Made by a program: the position numbers and the translations under genes. A stretch of DNA of 64,000 bases from Propionibacteriales bacterium (GTDB lineage Bacteria > Actinomycetota > Actinomycetes > Propionibacteriales > Nocardioidaceae), in assembly GCA_026392455.1 (NCBI GenBank), contig JAPLCB010000008.1, forward strand, positions 372,001 to 436,000, given 5' to 3'. Positions 25,587-34,471 of the stretch are shown in pieces. How positions within the stretch are numbered: the first letter of the stretch is position 1; every line of letters starts with the position of its first letter. The notes beneath the pieces were generated by a model. It had not been told where the DNA came from and made no database searches. It worked only from the letters and a program-made list of their open reading frames with translations.

Positions 25587-26213
25587 ATGACCGACCGCAC
25601 CCGGATCCGCCGGCTCCCCGAGAAGGCCCTGACCGACCTGACCGCGCTGCACGCCGTCCTCGACGCGGCCAAGGTCGGTCACGTCGCGTTCGTCCAGGAC
25701 GGGTACCCGGTCAACATTCCGGTCGCCTGTGCCCGCGACGGCGACCGCCTCCTGCTGCACGGGTCAACCGGGAGCCGGCTCTTCCGGGCCCTGGCGTCCG
25801 GGACCGAGGTCTGCGTGACCGTGACGCTGCTCGACGGGCTGGTCCTCGCCCGCTCGGCCTTCGAGTCGTCGATGCACTACCGCTCGGCGATGGTCTTCGG
25901 CATCCCGACCGAGGTGGCCGACAAGCCCGCAGCACTGCAGGCGATGACCGAGGCCTGGATGCCGGGCCGGTGGGCCGGCCTGCGCGAACCGCGTCCCAAG
26001 GAGCTCGCCGCGACGCTGGTGCTGGAGCTGCCGCTGGTCGAGTGGTCGGTCAAGATCAGCGCCGGTGACCCCGACGACCCGGCCGAGGACCTCGACGAGC
26101 CCGTCTGGGCCGGAGTGCTTCCGATCGTGGCGGCGTACGGCGATCCGGTCCCCGCACCGGACCTGCGCGGCACCCCGTCGGTGCCGGAGTACCTCAGGAC
26201 CTGGACGCCCTAG
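25587..26213 (+). CDS. Pyridoxamine 5'-phosphate oxidase-fold family protein
   Basis: 208 residues from ATG 25587 (an upstream in-frame ATG at 25551 gives an unlikely leader). The split-barrel flavin-binding fold is suggested by GHVAFVQDGYPVNIPVACARDGDRLLLHGS near the N-terminus and TEVCVTVTLLDGLVLARSAFESSMHYRS, which match the FMN-binding PPOX class (PF12900-like, related to nitroimidazole-resistance NimA proteins). These bind FMN, heme or F420; the cofactor cannot be decided. The stop overlaps the convergent DUF429 gene by four bases. Confidence 0.8.
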   Translation: MTDRTRIRRLPEKALTDLTALHAVLDAAKVGHVAFVQDGYPVNIPVACARDGDRLLLHGSTGSRLFRALASGTEVCVTVTLLDGLVLARSAFESSMHYRSAMVFGIPTEVADKPAALQAMTEAWMPGRWAGLREPRPKELAATLVLELPLVEWSVKISAGDPDDPAEDLDEPVWAGVLPIVAAYGDPVPAPDLRGTPSVPEYLRTWTP

Positions 26214-26941
26214 CGGGAGCGCACCGCCGCGTGGGTCGGGGGCGGCGGCGCCACGATGTAGCCCTCGACCCCGGAACCGTAGACGTGCAGCTCCTCCCGT
26301 CGCACTGCCCACAACCAGGCCAGGTGCGCGCAGAGCACCGCGTCGATCTCGTCCTCGATCTGGGTGAGCTGCCCGGGCAACGGAGCGGCGACGATGCGCG
26401 CCAGCTCCTGCCACCGCGGATGATCGCCCAGACCGAGCACCTCCAGGGTCTCGAACAGCTCGACCACCTGGGCGAACCCCGACTGCCGATCGGGGCCCTT
26501 CTTGTACAGCACCCGTTCGCCGAGGCCGAAGAGCCCGACCATCGCCGGGTGCGGGTAGACCTCGATGCAGGCGGGCCGGTCCTCGGTACCGACGTGCTCC
26601 GGATCGGTGACCCAACCGCGGGCGGCGGCGATGGTCTCGGCACGCGGCGGATCGAAGTACGGGATCGACCTGCTCGAGGAGTACGGTCCGGCCCGGTAGC
26701 GCCCGTACGCCCGTGCGAGCTCGTTCTCCCCGGCCCGCTGGCCGGTGGCGTTGGGAACGACCAGCGGTGCGTCCACCGCGACCACCCGCAGTCCCGGGGC
26801 ATGCTCGTCCAGCCACGCGAACAGCTGGTCGTCACTACGTACGACACCGCTGCTGCGCAGCCGACCGGAACCGTCGACGACGGCCAGGCCGGTGCGATTG
26901 CCGGCCTTCCAGGCAAGGTCGATCCCGACGTAGCTGACCAC
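26210..26941 (-). CDS. DUF429 family protein (RNase H-like fold)
   Basis: 243 residues. It opens with YVGIDLAWKAGNRTGLAVVD, an actin/RNase H-like acidic strand, followed by VVAVDAPLVVPN, and has EVYPHPAMVGLFG in the middle; these are the DUF429 signatures. The family is predicted to be an RNase H-like nuclease, but no activity is established. It is transcribed alone, away from the small ORF at 27201. Confidence 0.8.
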   Translation of the reverse strand: MVSYVGIDLAWKAGNRTGLAVVDGSGRLRSSGVVRSDDQLFAWLDEHAPGLRVVAVDAPLVVPNATGQRAGENELARAYGRYRAGPYSSSRSIPYFDPPRAETIAAARGWVTDPEHVGTEDRPACIEVYPHPAMVGLFGLGERVLYKKGPDRQSGFAQVVELFETLEVLGLGDHPRWQELARIVAAPLPGQLTQIEDEIDAVLCAHLAWLWAVRREELHVYGSGVEGYIVAPPPPTHAAVRSR

Positions 26942-27200
26942 GCACCGACCCTAACCACCGCAACCGCGCCGAGGAGACGTCGCAGCGGACGAAATCTGAC
27001 GCCGGGCGACGCGGATCGCGGAACGAGGTCTAGAACGGATCGGCCGACCTCGGCAATCAGGTAGTGCCCGACCACGACGACGGCCACCCTGGGACGTGGC
27101 GACGCAGGGGAACGCTCCCACGAACCCCGGCCCGCCAGAACCATGACCAGATCACCGACCCCGGACCACCGGGGAACACGCAACCAACGGGGGAAACACC

Positions 27201-27335
27201 ATGACCACGTTCACCGATCTCGCACCGACCGCGACCGACGCCGCTGGCATCGTCGGCGGAGCGTTCCTCGCGATCACCGACCCGATCGTCCTGCCCGGCG
27301 GCGCCACGATCTTCCCGCACGTAGTTATCGACTGA
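27201..27335 (+). CDS. Small peptide ORF (44 residues), unknown
   Basis: An ATG follows the purine-rich GGGGGAAAC at a reasonable spacing in an otherwise gene-free 487-bp stretch. The peptide begins MTTFTDLAPTATDAAG, continues with a Gly/Ala/Ile hydrophobic centre (IVGGAFLAITDPIVLP) and ends in VVID, with no Cys and no Lys or Arg. The stop codon lies within the first unit of an 18-bp tandem repeat, and a hairpin follows. It has no recognised family. It may be a real small protein or precursor peptide. The stretch before it (26942-27200) holds no other gene I can support. Confidence 0.45.
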   Translation: MTTFTDLAPTATDAAGIVGGAFLAITDPIVLPGGATIFPHVVID

Positions 27336-27380
27336 CGCAGCGTGATCGACTGACCCAGCGTGATCGACTGACGCAGAGCG
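27327..27380 (+). repeat. Three tandem 18-bp repeats
   Basis: Units ATCGACTGACGCAGCGTG (27327-27344), the same with one change (27345-27362), and a third with changes in the last four bases (27363-27380). No spacers, so not CRISPR. The first unit contains the stop codon of the 44-residue ORF. Confidence 0.9.
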
Positions 27381-27385
27381 TCAGG

Positions 27386-27416
27386 AGCCGCCCCTGCCGC
27401 TGCGGTGGGGGCGGTT
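27386..27416. terminator. Hairpin between small ORF and zwf
   Basis: AGCCGCCCC pairs with GGGGCGGTT (one G-U) around a 13-base loop between convergent genes, 12 bases before the zwf stop. Confidence 0.6.
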
Positions 27417-27428
27417 CTGCGTTCCGAC

Positions 27429-28880
27429 TCACTCCTGCTTCGAGTCGCGCCAGCTCCGCTCGAACGGGAGCCGCCAGGCGTGCGGAGCGATGAGCTGGTG
27501 GATCGCGTTCGGGCCCCAGCTGCCGGCCGAGTAGCCGCGCACCGGAACCGGGTTGTCCAGCAGCGGCTGCGACTTCTCCCAGAGCGTCTCGATGCCGTCG
27601 GCCGTGGTGAACAGGGTGTGGTCACCACGCATCGCGTCGTGGATCAGCCGCTCGTAGGCCTCCAGCACCGACGACGAGCTGGTGGTCTCGTGGGTGGCGA
27701 ACTGCATCGAAAGCTTCTCCAGCTTCATCCCGGGCCCGGGGCGCTTCCCGTAGAACGAGAGCGACATCTTCGACTGGTCCGCCAGGTCGAAGGTGAGGTG
27801 GTCCGGACCGTGCGTCCCGGCGTTCGAGCCGGAGGGGAACATCGTCAGCGGGGGCTCCTTGAACGCGATCGAGATGATCCGCGCACCTTCGGCCATCTTC
27901 TTGCCGGTCCTCAGGAAGAACGGCACCCCGGCCCAGCGCCAGTTGTCGATCTCCACCTTCAGCGCGATGAAGGTCTCGGTGTCGGAGTCGTCCGCGACCC
28001 CGTCCTTCCCGCGGTAGCCGGTGTACTGACCACGTACGGCGTTGTGCGGCTCGAGCGGCCGCATCGAGCGGAAGACCTTGTTCTTCTCGTCGCTGATCGG
28101 GCCCGGGGCCAGCGACGTCGGTGGTTCCATGGCCATGAACGCCAGCACCTGCATCAGGTGCGTCACCACCATGTCCTTGTACGCACCGGTGCCCTCGTAG
28201 AACGCAGCCCGACCTTCGAGCCCGAGCATCTCCGGTACGTCGATCTGCACGTGGTCGATGAAGTTCCGGTTCCAGATCGGCTCGAAGAGACCGTTGGCGA
28301 ACCGGAACGCCAGGATGTTCTGGGCCGCCTCCTTGCCGAGGAAGTGGTCGATCCGGAAGACCTGGCTCTCGTCGAACACCTGGTGCACCCGGTCGTTGAG
28401 GATCTTGGCCGTCGCCAGGTCGGTCCCGAATGGCTTCTCCATGATGATCCGCGAACGGTTCACCAGCCCGGCCTCGTCCAGCTGCCTGATCACGTCGAGG
28501 GCGGCCTTCGGCGGCACGCTCAGGTAGTGCAGGCGGCGGATGTCGGAGGCGACGATGCCGACGTCGGCGGCCAACGAGGCCTCCGCCATCGAGACCGCCT
28601 CGGCCAGGGACTGCGGGCCGTAGGACTGCGGGATGTAGGTCAGCAGCGGCGCGAACCGGTCCCACCGGGCATCGGTCAGCCCGCCCTTGCCGAACTCCTC
28701 GCACGCAGCGCGGGCCACCTTCACGAACTGCTCGGTGTCGACCTCCTCCAGGGAGGTGCCGACGATCCGGGCGTCCTTCATCAGTCCGGCCTCGAAGAGC
28801 CTCAACAACCCGGGCAGGAGCTTGCGCCGGGCCAGGTCCCCGGTCGCGCCGAACAGGACGATGACGTGCGGCTGTTCCAT
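27429..28880 (-). CDS. zwf: Glucose-6-phosphate dehydrogenase
   Basis: 483 residues. The Rossmann loop is FGATGDLARRKLLPGL near the N-terminus, EKPFGTD the coenzyme/substrate strand, and RIDHFLGKE the active-site signature carrying the catalytic His and substrate-binding Lys. It oxidises glucose-6-phosphate to 6-phosphogluconolactone with NADP (or NAD), the first step of the pentose phosphate path. ATG 28880 is chosen because it places the Rossmann strand right after the start; the frame stays open to 28994. It stands alone, without opcA, pgl, tal or gnd beside it, so it may be a second zwf copy. Confidence 0.9.
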   Translation of the reverse strand: MEQPHVIVLFGATGDLARRKLLPGLLRLFEAGLMKDARIVGTSLEEVDTEQFVKVARAACEEFGKGGLTDARWDRFAPLLTYIPQSYGPQSLAEAVSMAEASLAADVGIVASDIRRLHYLSVPPKAALDVIRQLDEAGLVNRSRIIMEKPFGTDLATAKILNDRVHQVFDESQVFRIDHFLGKEAAQNILAFRFANGLFEPIWNRNFIDHVQIDVPEMLGLEGRAAFYEGTGAYKDMVVTHLMQVLAFMAMEPPTSLAPGPISDEKNKVFRSMRPLEPHNAVRGQYTGYRGKDGVADDSDTETFIALKVEIDNWRWAGVPFFLRTGKKMAEGARIISIAFKEPPLTMFPSGSNAGTHGPDHLTFDLADQSKMSLSFYGKRPGPGMKLEKLSMQFATHETTSSSSVLEAYERLIHDAMRGDHTLFTTADGIETLWEKSQPLLDNPVPVRGYSAGSWGPNAIHQLIAPHAWRLPFERSWRDSKQE

Positions 28881-28953
28881 AGGTCGACGGTAGACCCGTG
28901 GTGTTGCTACCGCATTAACTTGAGGCGACCGTGACACCCAGCCCTTTCCCGAC

Positions 28954-28981
28954 AGATCAGCACGTTGCAACAGGCTGATCT
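28954..28981 (-). terminator. Hairpin after the HelD-like gene
   Basis: AGATCAGC pairs with GCTGATCT (8 bp) around a 12-base loop, 35 bases beyond the helicase stop codon in the helicase-zwf gap. Confidence 0.5.
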
Positions 28982-29016
28982 CCCGGTTCCACACCAGCTG
29001 GCGTGAAACCGACTCG

Positions 29017-31143
29017 TCAGGAGCGGGCGACGGTGACCATCTGCTGCGTCGCCCGGGTGTAGACGACGTACAGGGTCGCCGTCCCGGTCGGGGACTCGGT
29101 CTCGATCTCCTGGGGCTCGACCACGACGATGCCGTCGAACTCCAGGCCCTTGGTGTCCAGACCGGTCAGGACCACCACCCGGGCGTCCTCGCCCTCGGTC
29201 AGGCCATCGGTCTCGGACCAGCCGGCGACCCAGTTCGTGACCTCGGCACGGCGGGCGACCGGAACCACGATGCCGACGGTGCCCGCGACCGCGCCGATCA
29301 GGTCGGCCAGGGCCGTCCGGGTTGCGCCCTCCAGGTCGGCAGCCACCACGTGCCGCGGGTCGATGCCGGTCGAGCGCACCGCGTTCGGCAGGTCCGCCTT
29401 CAGACCGACCCGCTCGGCGTACGCGGCGGCGAAGGCATAGATCTCCGAGGAGTTGCGGTAGTTGGTCGAGAGGTGGAACTCGTGCAACGGCTTGGTGCCG
29501 AGCGCCTCGGCCCGCGCCTTCTCGGCCTCCGCCGGGACCGGCCAGGACGACTGGGCCGGGTCCCCGACGATCGTCCAGGTCGCGGTCCGACCGCGGCGAC
29601 CCACCATCCGCCACTGCATCGGCGTCAGGTCCTGGGCCTCGTCGATCAGGACGTGGGCGTAGCCGTCGTCCTCGACCCGGTTCGTCGGCGGCGCCCAGGT
29701 GCGTTGGCCGCCCCACTCACGCTCGGTCGACAACGTGAGCTCGGACAGCGAGGTGTCGGCCAGCCCGAGCGGGTCCTCGTCAGCATCGTTGACCAGCGGC
29801 GGGTCGCCCAGCAGGTAGCGCAGCTCGTCGACCAGCGGGATGTCGTCGACCGACAGGTCGTCGCCCCAGGACTTCGTCAGCAACCGGACCGCCTCGTCGT
29901 CCAGGACACCTTCGGCGACGCGGGTCAGCAGGTCGTGGTCGCCGAGCCAGCCGAGCACGGTGGCCGCGTCGAGGGTCGGCCACCAGCCGGCGGCGAAGTC
30001 CAGGAAGGCGTCGCTGGTGCGCATCTCCTCGGCGAAGTCCTCCTTGGTGCGTTCGCGCGCGCGTTCGGAGCGGACCTGGCGCCAGAGGTGGTCGATCAGC
30101 GTGGAGGCGACCTTGTTGACCGACCGGTTCCGCGGGCCCATCGAGAGCAGCTGGCGGCGTACCTGACCGAGCTCGCGAGGACCGAGGAGGAGTACGTCGT
30201 CGCGGTAGAAGACCCGGAACTCACGAGGCCCTCCGGGGACCGACTGGCGGGCCGTACGCCGCAGCAGCTCCGCCATCACGGCCGAACCCTTGACCTCCGC
30301 GACCCGGGGGTCGTCGCGGCGCGCCGCGCGCAGCCCGTCGACGACGTCGCCGAGGGAGCGCAGCGCCACGGCGGTCTCGCCCAGGGACGGCAGCACCCGC
30401 TCGATGTAGCGCATGAAGACACCGGACGGGCCGACGACCAGGACGCCACCGGTCTCGTAGCGGCGGCGGTCGCCGTACAGCAGGAAGGCGGCCCGGTGCA
30501 GGGCGACCACGGTCTTGCCGGTCCCCGGTCCGCCGGTGATCAGGACGACGCCCTTCTCGGGCGCCCGGATCGCACGGTCCTGCTCGGCCTGGATGGTGGC
30601 GACGATCGAGTGCATCGACCGGTCGCGGGCGCGCGAGAGCTGGGCCATCAGGGCGCCCTCCCCGACGATCGGGAGGTCGGTGTCGACGTCGGCGTCGAGC
30701 AGGTCGTCCTCGACCCCGATCACCGTCTCCGCGGTGCTGCGCAGGATCCGGCGACGGATCACGCCCTGGGGTTCGGCGGGCGTCGCCTGGTAGAAGACCG
30801 CGGCGGCCGGCGCCCGCCAGTCGATCAGCAGGATGTCGTGGTTGCCGTCGCGAAGTCCGATCCGGCCGACGTACCGGGGCTCCTCGTCGATCTCGGCGCG
30901 CATGTCGAGACGGCCGAAGACCAACCCTTCGTGGGCCGCGTCCAGGGTGGCGATCCGCTTGGCCGCCTGGAAGAGCATCGCATCGCGTTCGACCAGACCA
31001 CCCTCGTGGCCGAGCTGGCCGCGGGCGCGTCCCTCGGCAGCGAGCTGCTCCGCGGACCGTGCTGAATCCGCCAACTGGCGGTACACCGAGTCGACGAACT
31101 CCTGCTCGCTGGCAATCTCGCGAGCGGCGACGTCATCGTTCAA
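29017..31143 (-). CDS. helD: HelD/HelR-like superfamily 1 helicase
   Basis: 708 residues. An N-terminal coiled stretch (about 1-60, rich in Ala, Glu and Arg) precedes the UvrD-type ATPase: Walker A GGPGTGKTVV, Walker B VLIDEAQDLTP, motif III GDPAQSSWP, STNYRNSSEI, and the C-terminal LDTKGLEFDGIVVVEP and YVVYTRATQQM. The split 1A domain and the N-terminal arm are typical of HelD proteins, which pull stalled RNA polymerase off DNA; actinobacterial HelR also gives rifampicin tolerance. I find no rifamycin-associated element (19-bp RAE) in the 55 bp upstream, so inducible rifampicin control is not supported. Confidence 0.85.
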   Translation of the reverse strand: MNDDVAAREIASEQEFVDSVYRQLADSARSAEQLAAEGRARGQLGHEGGLVERDAMLFQAAKRIATLDAAHEGLVFGRLDMRAEIDEEPRYVGRIGLRDGNHDILLIDWRAPAAAVFYQATPAEPQGVIRRRILRSTAETVIGVEDDLLDADVDTDLPIVGEGALMAQLSRARDRSMHSIVATIQAEQDRAIRAPEKGVVLITGGPGTGKTVVALHRAAFLLYGDRRRYETGGVLVVGPSGVFMRYIERVLPSLGETAVALRSLGDVVDGLRAARRDDPRVAEVKGSAVMAELLRRTARQSVPGGPREFRVFYRDDVLLLGPRELGQVRRQLLSMGPRNRSVNKVASTLIDHLWRQVRSERARERTKEDFAEEMRTSDAFLDFAAGWWPTLDAATVLGWLGDHDLLTRVAEGVLDDEAVRLLTKSWGDDLSVDDIPLVDELRYLLGDPPLVNDADEDPLGLADTSLSELTLSTEREWGGQRTWAPPTNRVEDDGYAHVLIDEAQDLTPMQWRMVGRRGRTATWTIVGDPAQSSWPVPAEAEKARAEALGTKPLHEFHLSTNYRNSSEIYAFAAAYAERVGLKADLPNAVRSTGIDPRHVVAADLEGATRTALADLIGAVAGTVGIVVPVARRAEVTNWVAGWSETDGLTEGEDARVVVLTGLDTKGLEFDGIVVVEPQEIETESPTGTATLYVVYTRATQQMVTVARS

Positions 31144-31198
31144 CTTCGCTGGTCCTTCGAACGGAAACGGGGAGTCGTTAACTCTACCCGTACCGACT

Positions 31199-32113
31199 TC
31201 AGTGACAGGCGGAAGTCCCCGAATCGAGGACCCTGCCGTTGGTACCGACGAACTGCCAGGAGTAGCCAGCAGGGCGCAAGGTCAGCTTGAGCACGCCGAA
31301 CGGCGTCGACAGGAACTTCTCCGAACCAGGCACCGTCGTGCCCTTGGCGTAGTGGCTCCGGCCGCCCGCCCCGGAGACGAACTGACGGATGCCCGTGCTG
31401 GACCGCTGTCCCGACGGGTTCAGCAGCGCGAACCGCTCGTAGTCGTGGTCGTGGCCCGACAGCGCGACGTCGACGCCGTACCGGGCAGCGATCTGCCAGA
31501 ACGGTTTCATGAACGTCGAGCTCCCGTGCTCCCCACCGGAGGAGAACCGGGGGTGGTGGCTGGCGATCAACGAGCACTTCGACGGGTTCGCGGCCATCGC
31601 GCTCGCGAGCCAGGTGCGCTGGTCGGCGCAGCTGATCTTGTCGCAGTTGCTGTTCAGGACGAAGATCTGCCAGCCGTTGATCACCCGTCGGTAGTAGCCC
31701 TTGGCCCCGGGGCTGCGGTCCTTGAAGTAGCGGTAGTAACCGGCGGCTCCCGGCGTCTGGTACTCGTGGTTCCCGGCCACCGGCATCGTGATCGACTTCA
31801 GCGCTCCCCAGGACTTCGCGTAGCTGTTGAGGAAGTCGGAGTAGCTGCCGTTGGGGTACTGCAGGTCGCCGAGCGCGATCACCCGGTTGGGTTTCAGGGA
31901 CGCGGCGAGCCGTGCCGTGGAGGCCTGTCGGCAGGTCGTCGCCGTCACGGTCGCTCCAGGCGCGCAGGCGATGTCCCCGGCGGCCACCACGGTGACACTG
32001 GGGACCGCTGCCGTCCTGGGCGCGACCACCGGCGCCGGGGTCGCCGCGGACGTCGGCACGGCGAACAGGAGCAAGGCGGGGGCGAGCCAGAGGAACCGGT
32101 GCATACCGGACAC
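31199..32113 (-). CDS. Secreted metallophosphoesterase
   Basis: 304 residues from GTG 32113 (ATG 32104 is equally possible). A signal peptide FLWLAPALLLFAVPTSAA is followed by the calcineurin-like phosphoesterase motifs in order: AAGDIAC, ALGDLQY, AGNHEY, SHHPRF and GHDHDYER. All metal ligands expected for a dinuclear centre are present. Family members of this secreted type hydrolyse phosphomonoesters or alkaline phosphodiesters outside the cell. It lies between the MoxR/VWA pair and the helicase on the same strand. Confidence 0.88.
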   Translation of the reverse strand: MSGMHRFLWLAPALLLFAVPTSAATPAPVVAPRTAAVPSVTVVAAGDIACAPGATVTATTCRQASTARLAASLKPNRVIALGDLQYPNGSYSDFLNSYAKSWGALKSITMPVAGNHEYQTPGAAGYYRYFKDRSPGAKGYYRRVINGWQIFVLNSNCDKISCADQRTWLASAMAANPSKCSLIASHHPRFSSGGEHGSSTFMKPFWQIAARYGVDVALSGHDHDYERFALLNPSGQRSSTGIRQFVSGAGGRSHYAKGTTVPGSEKFLSTPFGVLKLTLRPAGYSWQFVGTNGRVLDSGTSACH

Positions 32114-32122
32114 GGTACGCGT

Positions 32123-33529
32123 TCAGGCCAGGTCGTGGACGAAGTCGCCGAGCTGGACGAGGTTCCTGCACTCGACCATCGTCACGATCTTGGCGTAGTC
32201 GCGCGCGGCCGAGTCACCGGTGTTCCAGTGCCGTGGCGATTCCGGGTTCAACCACCAGGCGTGCCGGGACTCGTGCTCCATCTGCTTGAGCACCGGCAGC
32301 GCGAGGTCGGAGTAGTTCGAGCGGGCGTCCCCGAGGATGAGCAGGTTGGTCTTCGGGCCCAGGGCATCGGAGTGGAGCTCGACGAAACGGGTGAACGCGC
32401 GGCCGTAGTTGGTCCGTCCCCAGAGGCTGGCGTGCTGGGCACTGGCCGCGAGCGAGGCCATCGTCTCGATCGGGTCGGCGCCGGGGTGGAAACGGTCGCT
32501 GACCTCGTGGATCTCGTCGACGAAGGTGAAGGCCCGGACCCGGTTGAACTGCTCGCGCAGGGCGAAGACCAGCATCAGCGTGAAGTTCGCGAAGTTCGCC
32601 ACCGAGCCGCTGACGTCGCAGAGCACCACCAGGTCGCTGCGGCTGGGGCGGCGCGGCTTGTGGTGGGTTTCCAGCGGGACACCCCCCGACGAGACCGAGG
32701 CCCGCACGGTGCGCCGGAAGTCCAACGGCCCGCGCTGCTTGGAAGCCTTGTGCTTGTTCAGCCGGGTGGCGAGCCGGCGCGCCAGCGGGCCGATCTCGCG
32801 GCGCATCTCCTCCAGGTCGCTCTTGCGGGCCGAGGTGAAGTCGATCTGGTCGATGCTCTTGCGGACGGTGTACTTGGCGACGTGCTCGGGGCCGCGCACC
32901 TCGGCCGCCCGGCGGCGTACCTCGGCGTCGACCATCGCCTCGAAGGCCTCGACCTGCGCCTGGACCAACCGCCGCATCGTGGGGTCGCGGTCGAGGTCGG
33001 CGAGCAGTCCCTCCAGCACCCGGTCCACCAGCTCGCCCGGCGACACCCGGTTCATCACGTTGTACGACGACCAGCGCTGCTCCCCCTGACCGCGCCCGCG
33101 GATCAGGCCGAAGCGTTGGACGGCTTCACGTGCCAGCGTCTGCAGAGCGTCCGGGTCGCCCATGCCGAGCGCGTTGACCAGCGCGTCGCGGAACTCGGCC
33201 AGGTCGACCGGGCTGTCCCCCAGGGCACCGCCGCCGGTGGCCTGCTCGTCGTCGGCCTCGGCGGCAGCCGGGTCGGCATCGAGGTCGGTGACGCGGGTGG
33301 GGTCCCCGACCAGCGCCGGGAAGTAGAGGTCGAAGACGTGGTCGAACCCGGCCCGGTGCGGCTGCTTCTTCACCAAGGTGGCGGCGTAGGCGGCACGGAC
33401 GTTCTCCCGGTCCTCGAGGCCGAGGGTCAGGACGGCGTCAGCAGCGTCGAGCCCCTCGGAGAGCGAGACCGGGAGGCCGGCCTTGCGCAGCGCCTCCAGG
33501 AACGCGATGTGCCGGTCGAGGAAGGCCAT
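32123..33529 (-). CDS. VWA domain protein, CoxE-like
   Basis: 468 residues. The C-terminal von Willebrand A domain carries the MIDAS sequence CDVSGSVANF, then the Thr and Asp sites in WGRTNYGRAF and ILGDARSNYS. The N-terminal half is helical and charged, as in CoxE/YehP-type partners of MoxR ATPases. With the AAA ATPase upstream (13-bp gap) it forms a MoxR-VWA chaperone pair, which in known systems inserts metal cofactors or remodels a target enzyme. The client enzyme is not evident; no CO-dehydrogenase-type molybdenum genes are nearby. Confidence 0.85.
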   Translation of the reverse strand: MAFLDRHIAFLEALRKAGLPVSLSEGLDAADAVLTLGLEDRENVRAAYAATLVKKQPHRAGFDHVFDLYFPALVGDPTRVTDLDADPAAAEADDEQATGGGALGDSPVDLAEFRDALVNALGMGDPDALQTLAREAVQRFGLIRGRGQGEQRWSSYNVMNRVSPGELVDRVLEGLLADLDRDPTMRRLVQAQVEAFEAMVDAEVRRRAAEVRGPEHVAKYTVRKSIDQIDFTSARKSDLEEMRREIGPLARRLATRLNKHKASKQRGPLDFRRTVRASVSSGGVPLETHHKPRRPSRSDLVVLCDVSGSVANFANFTLMLVFALREQFNRVRAFTFVDEIHEVSDRFHPGADPIETMASLAASAQHASLWGRTNYGRAFTRFVELHSDALGPKTNLLILGDARSNYSDLALPVLKQMEHESRHAWWLNPESPRHWNTGDSAARDYAKIVTMVECRNLVQLGDFVHDLA

Positions 33530-33542
33530 GGCAGAACCCGCC

Positions 33543-34412
33543 TCAGGCCTGGCGGAGCTTCAGCTCGCGGACAGCGCGCTCGATGTCGCTGCTGTGCTTG
33601 AGGACCACCCCGAGGGTGGCGTCGATGGTGGCCGGGTCCAGCGTCCCGGTGCCGAGGGCCACCAGGGTCCGGGCCCAGTCGACCGACTCCGCGATCGAGG
33701 GTGCCTTGCGCAGCTCGAGCGCACGCAGGCGGGTGACCACGTCCACGATCTCGCGGGCGAGCTTGTCCTCGACCCCCGGGACCTGGCCGACCAGGATCGC
33801 GTGCTCGCGCTCGGCGTCCGGGTAGTCGATGTGCAGGTAGAGACAGCGGCGGCGGACGGCCTCGGACAGCTCGCGGGTCGCGTTCGAGGTGAGCAGCACC
33901 AGCGGCCGGCGGACGGCGCTGATGGTGCCGAGCTCGGGGATGGTCACCTGGAAGTCGCTGAGCACCTCGAGCAGCAGGCCCTCCACCTCGACGTCGGTCT
34001 TGTCGACCTCGTCGATGAGCAGGACCGTGGACGTCTCCCTGCGAATCGCGGTCAGCAGCGGCCGCGAGAGCAGGAACTCCTCGGTGAAGATGTCGTCGTG
34101 GGTCTCGGACCAGCTCTGGCCATCACCCTGGGACGCCTGGATCCGCAGCAGCTGCTTCTTGTAGTTCCACTCGTACAGCGTCCGGGCCTCGTCCAGACCT
34201 TCGTAGCACTGCAGCCGGATCAGCTCCGAGCCGGTGGCCCGGGCGATCGCCTTCGCCAGCTCGGTCTTGCCGACACCAGCAGGCCCCTCCACCAGCAGCG
34301 GCTTCTCGAGCGCGCCGGCGAGGTAGGTGGTCGTGGCGGTCGCAGGGTCAGCGAGGTAGCCCGCTGCCGCGAGCTGCTTTTCGGCGTCAGCCGCAGAGTC
34401 GAACCAGGTCAC
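33543..34412 (-). CDS. MoxR-family AAA+ ATPase
   Basis: 289 residues: Walker A EGPAGVGKTELAKA, Walker B TVLLIDEVDKTD, sensor 1 LTSNATRELS, and an arginine-finger region EAVRRRCLYLHIDYP. It is closest in layout to the CoxD/MoxR branch and works with the VWA protein immediately downstream. A dispersed repeat copy lies just upstream (34428-34465), separating this pair from the MerR regulator gene. Confidence 0.88.
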   Translation of the reverse strand: MTWFDSAADAEKQLAAAGYLADPATATTTYLAGALEKPLLVEGPAGVGKTELAKAIARATGSELIRLQCYEGLDEARTLYEWNYKKQLLRIQASQGDGQSWSETHDDIFTEEFLLSRPLLTAIRRETSTVLLIDEVDKTDVEVEGLLLEVLSDFQVTIPELGTISAVRRPLVLLTSNATRELSEAVRRRCLYLHIDYPDAEREHAILVGQVPGVEDKLAREIVDVVTRLRALELRKAPSIAESVDWARTLVALGTGTLDPATIDATLGVVLKHSSDIERAVRELKLRQA

Positions 34413-34427
34413 CAGGACATCATGCCT

Positions 34428-34465
34428 GGTTTCGGGACGCTCGTTCCGCGCGCCTCAACCACCGG
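34428..34465. repeat. Dispersed palindromic repeat, copy 2
   Basis: GGTTTCGGGACGC...GCGCGCCTCAACCACCGG, the same ends as the copies at 22.0, 49.0 and 56.6 kb. It sits in the 59-bp gap between the MerR regulator and MoxR genes. Confidence 0.6.
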
Positions 34466-34471
34466 GATCTC

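Noticed and set aside
27327-27380. 18-bp tandem repeats as CRISPR
   Set aside because: Units are contiguous without spacers and there are only three.
31144-31198. Rifamycin-associated element upstream of the HelD-like gene
   Set aside because: No sequence resembling the 19-bp inverted element is present in the short upstream gap.
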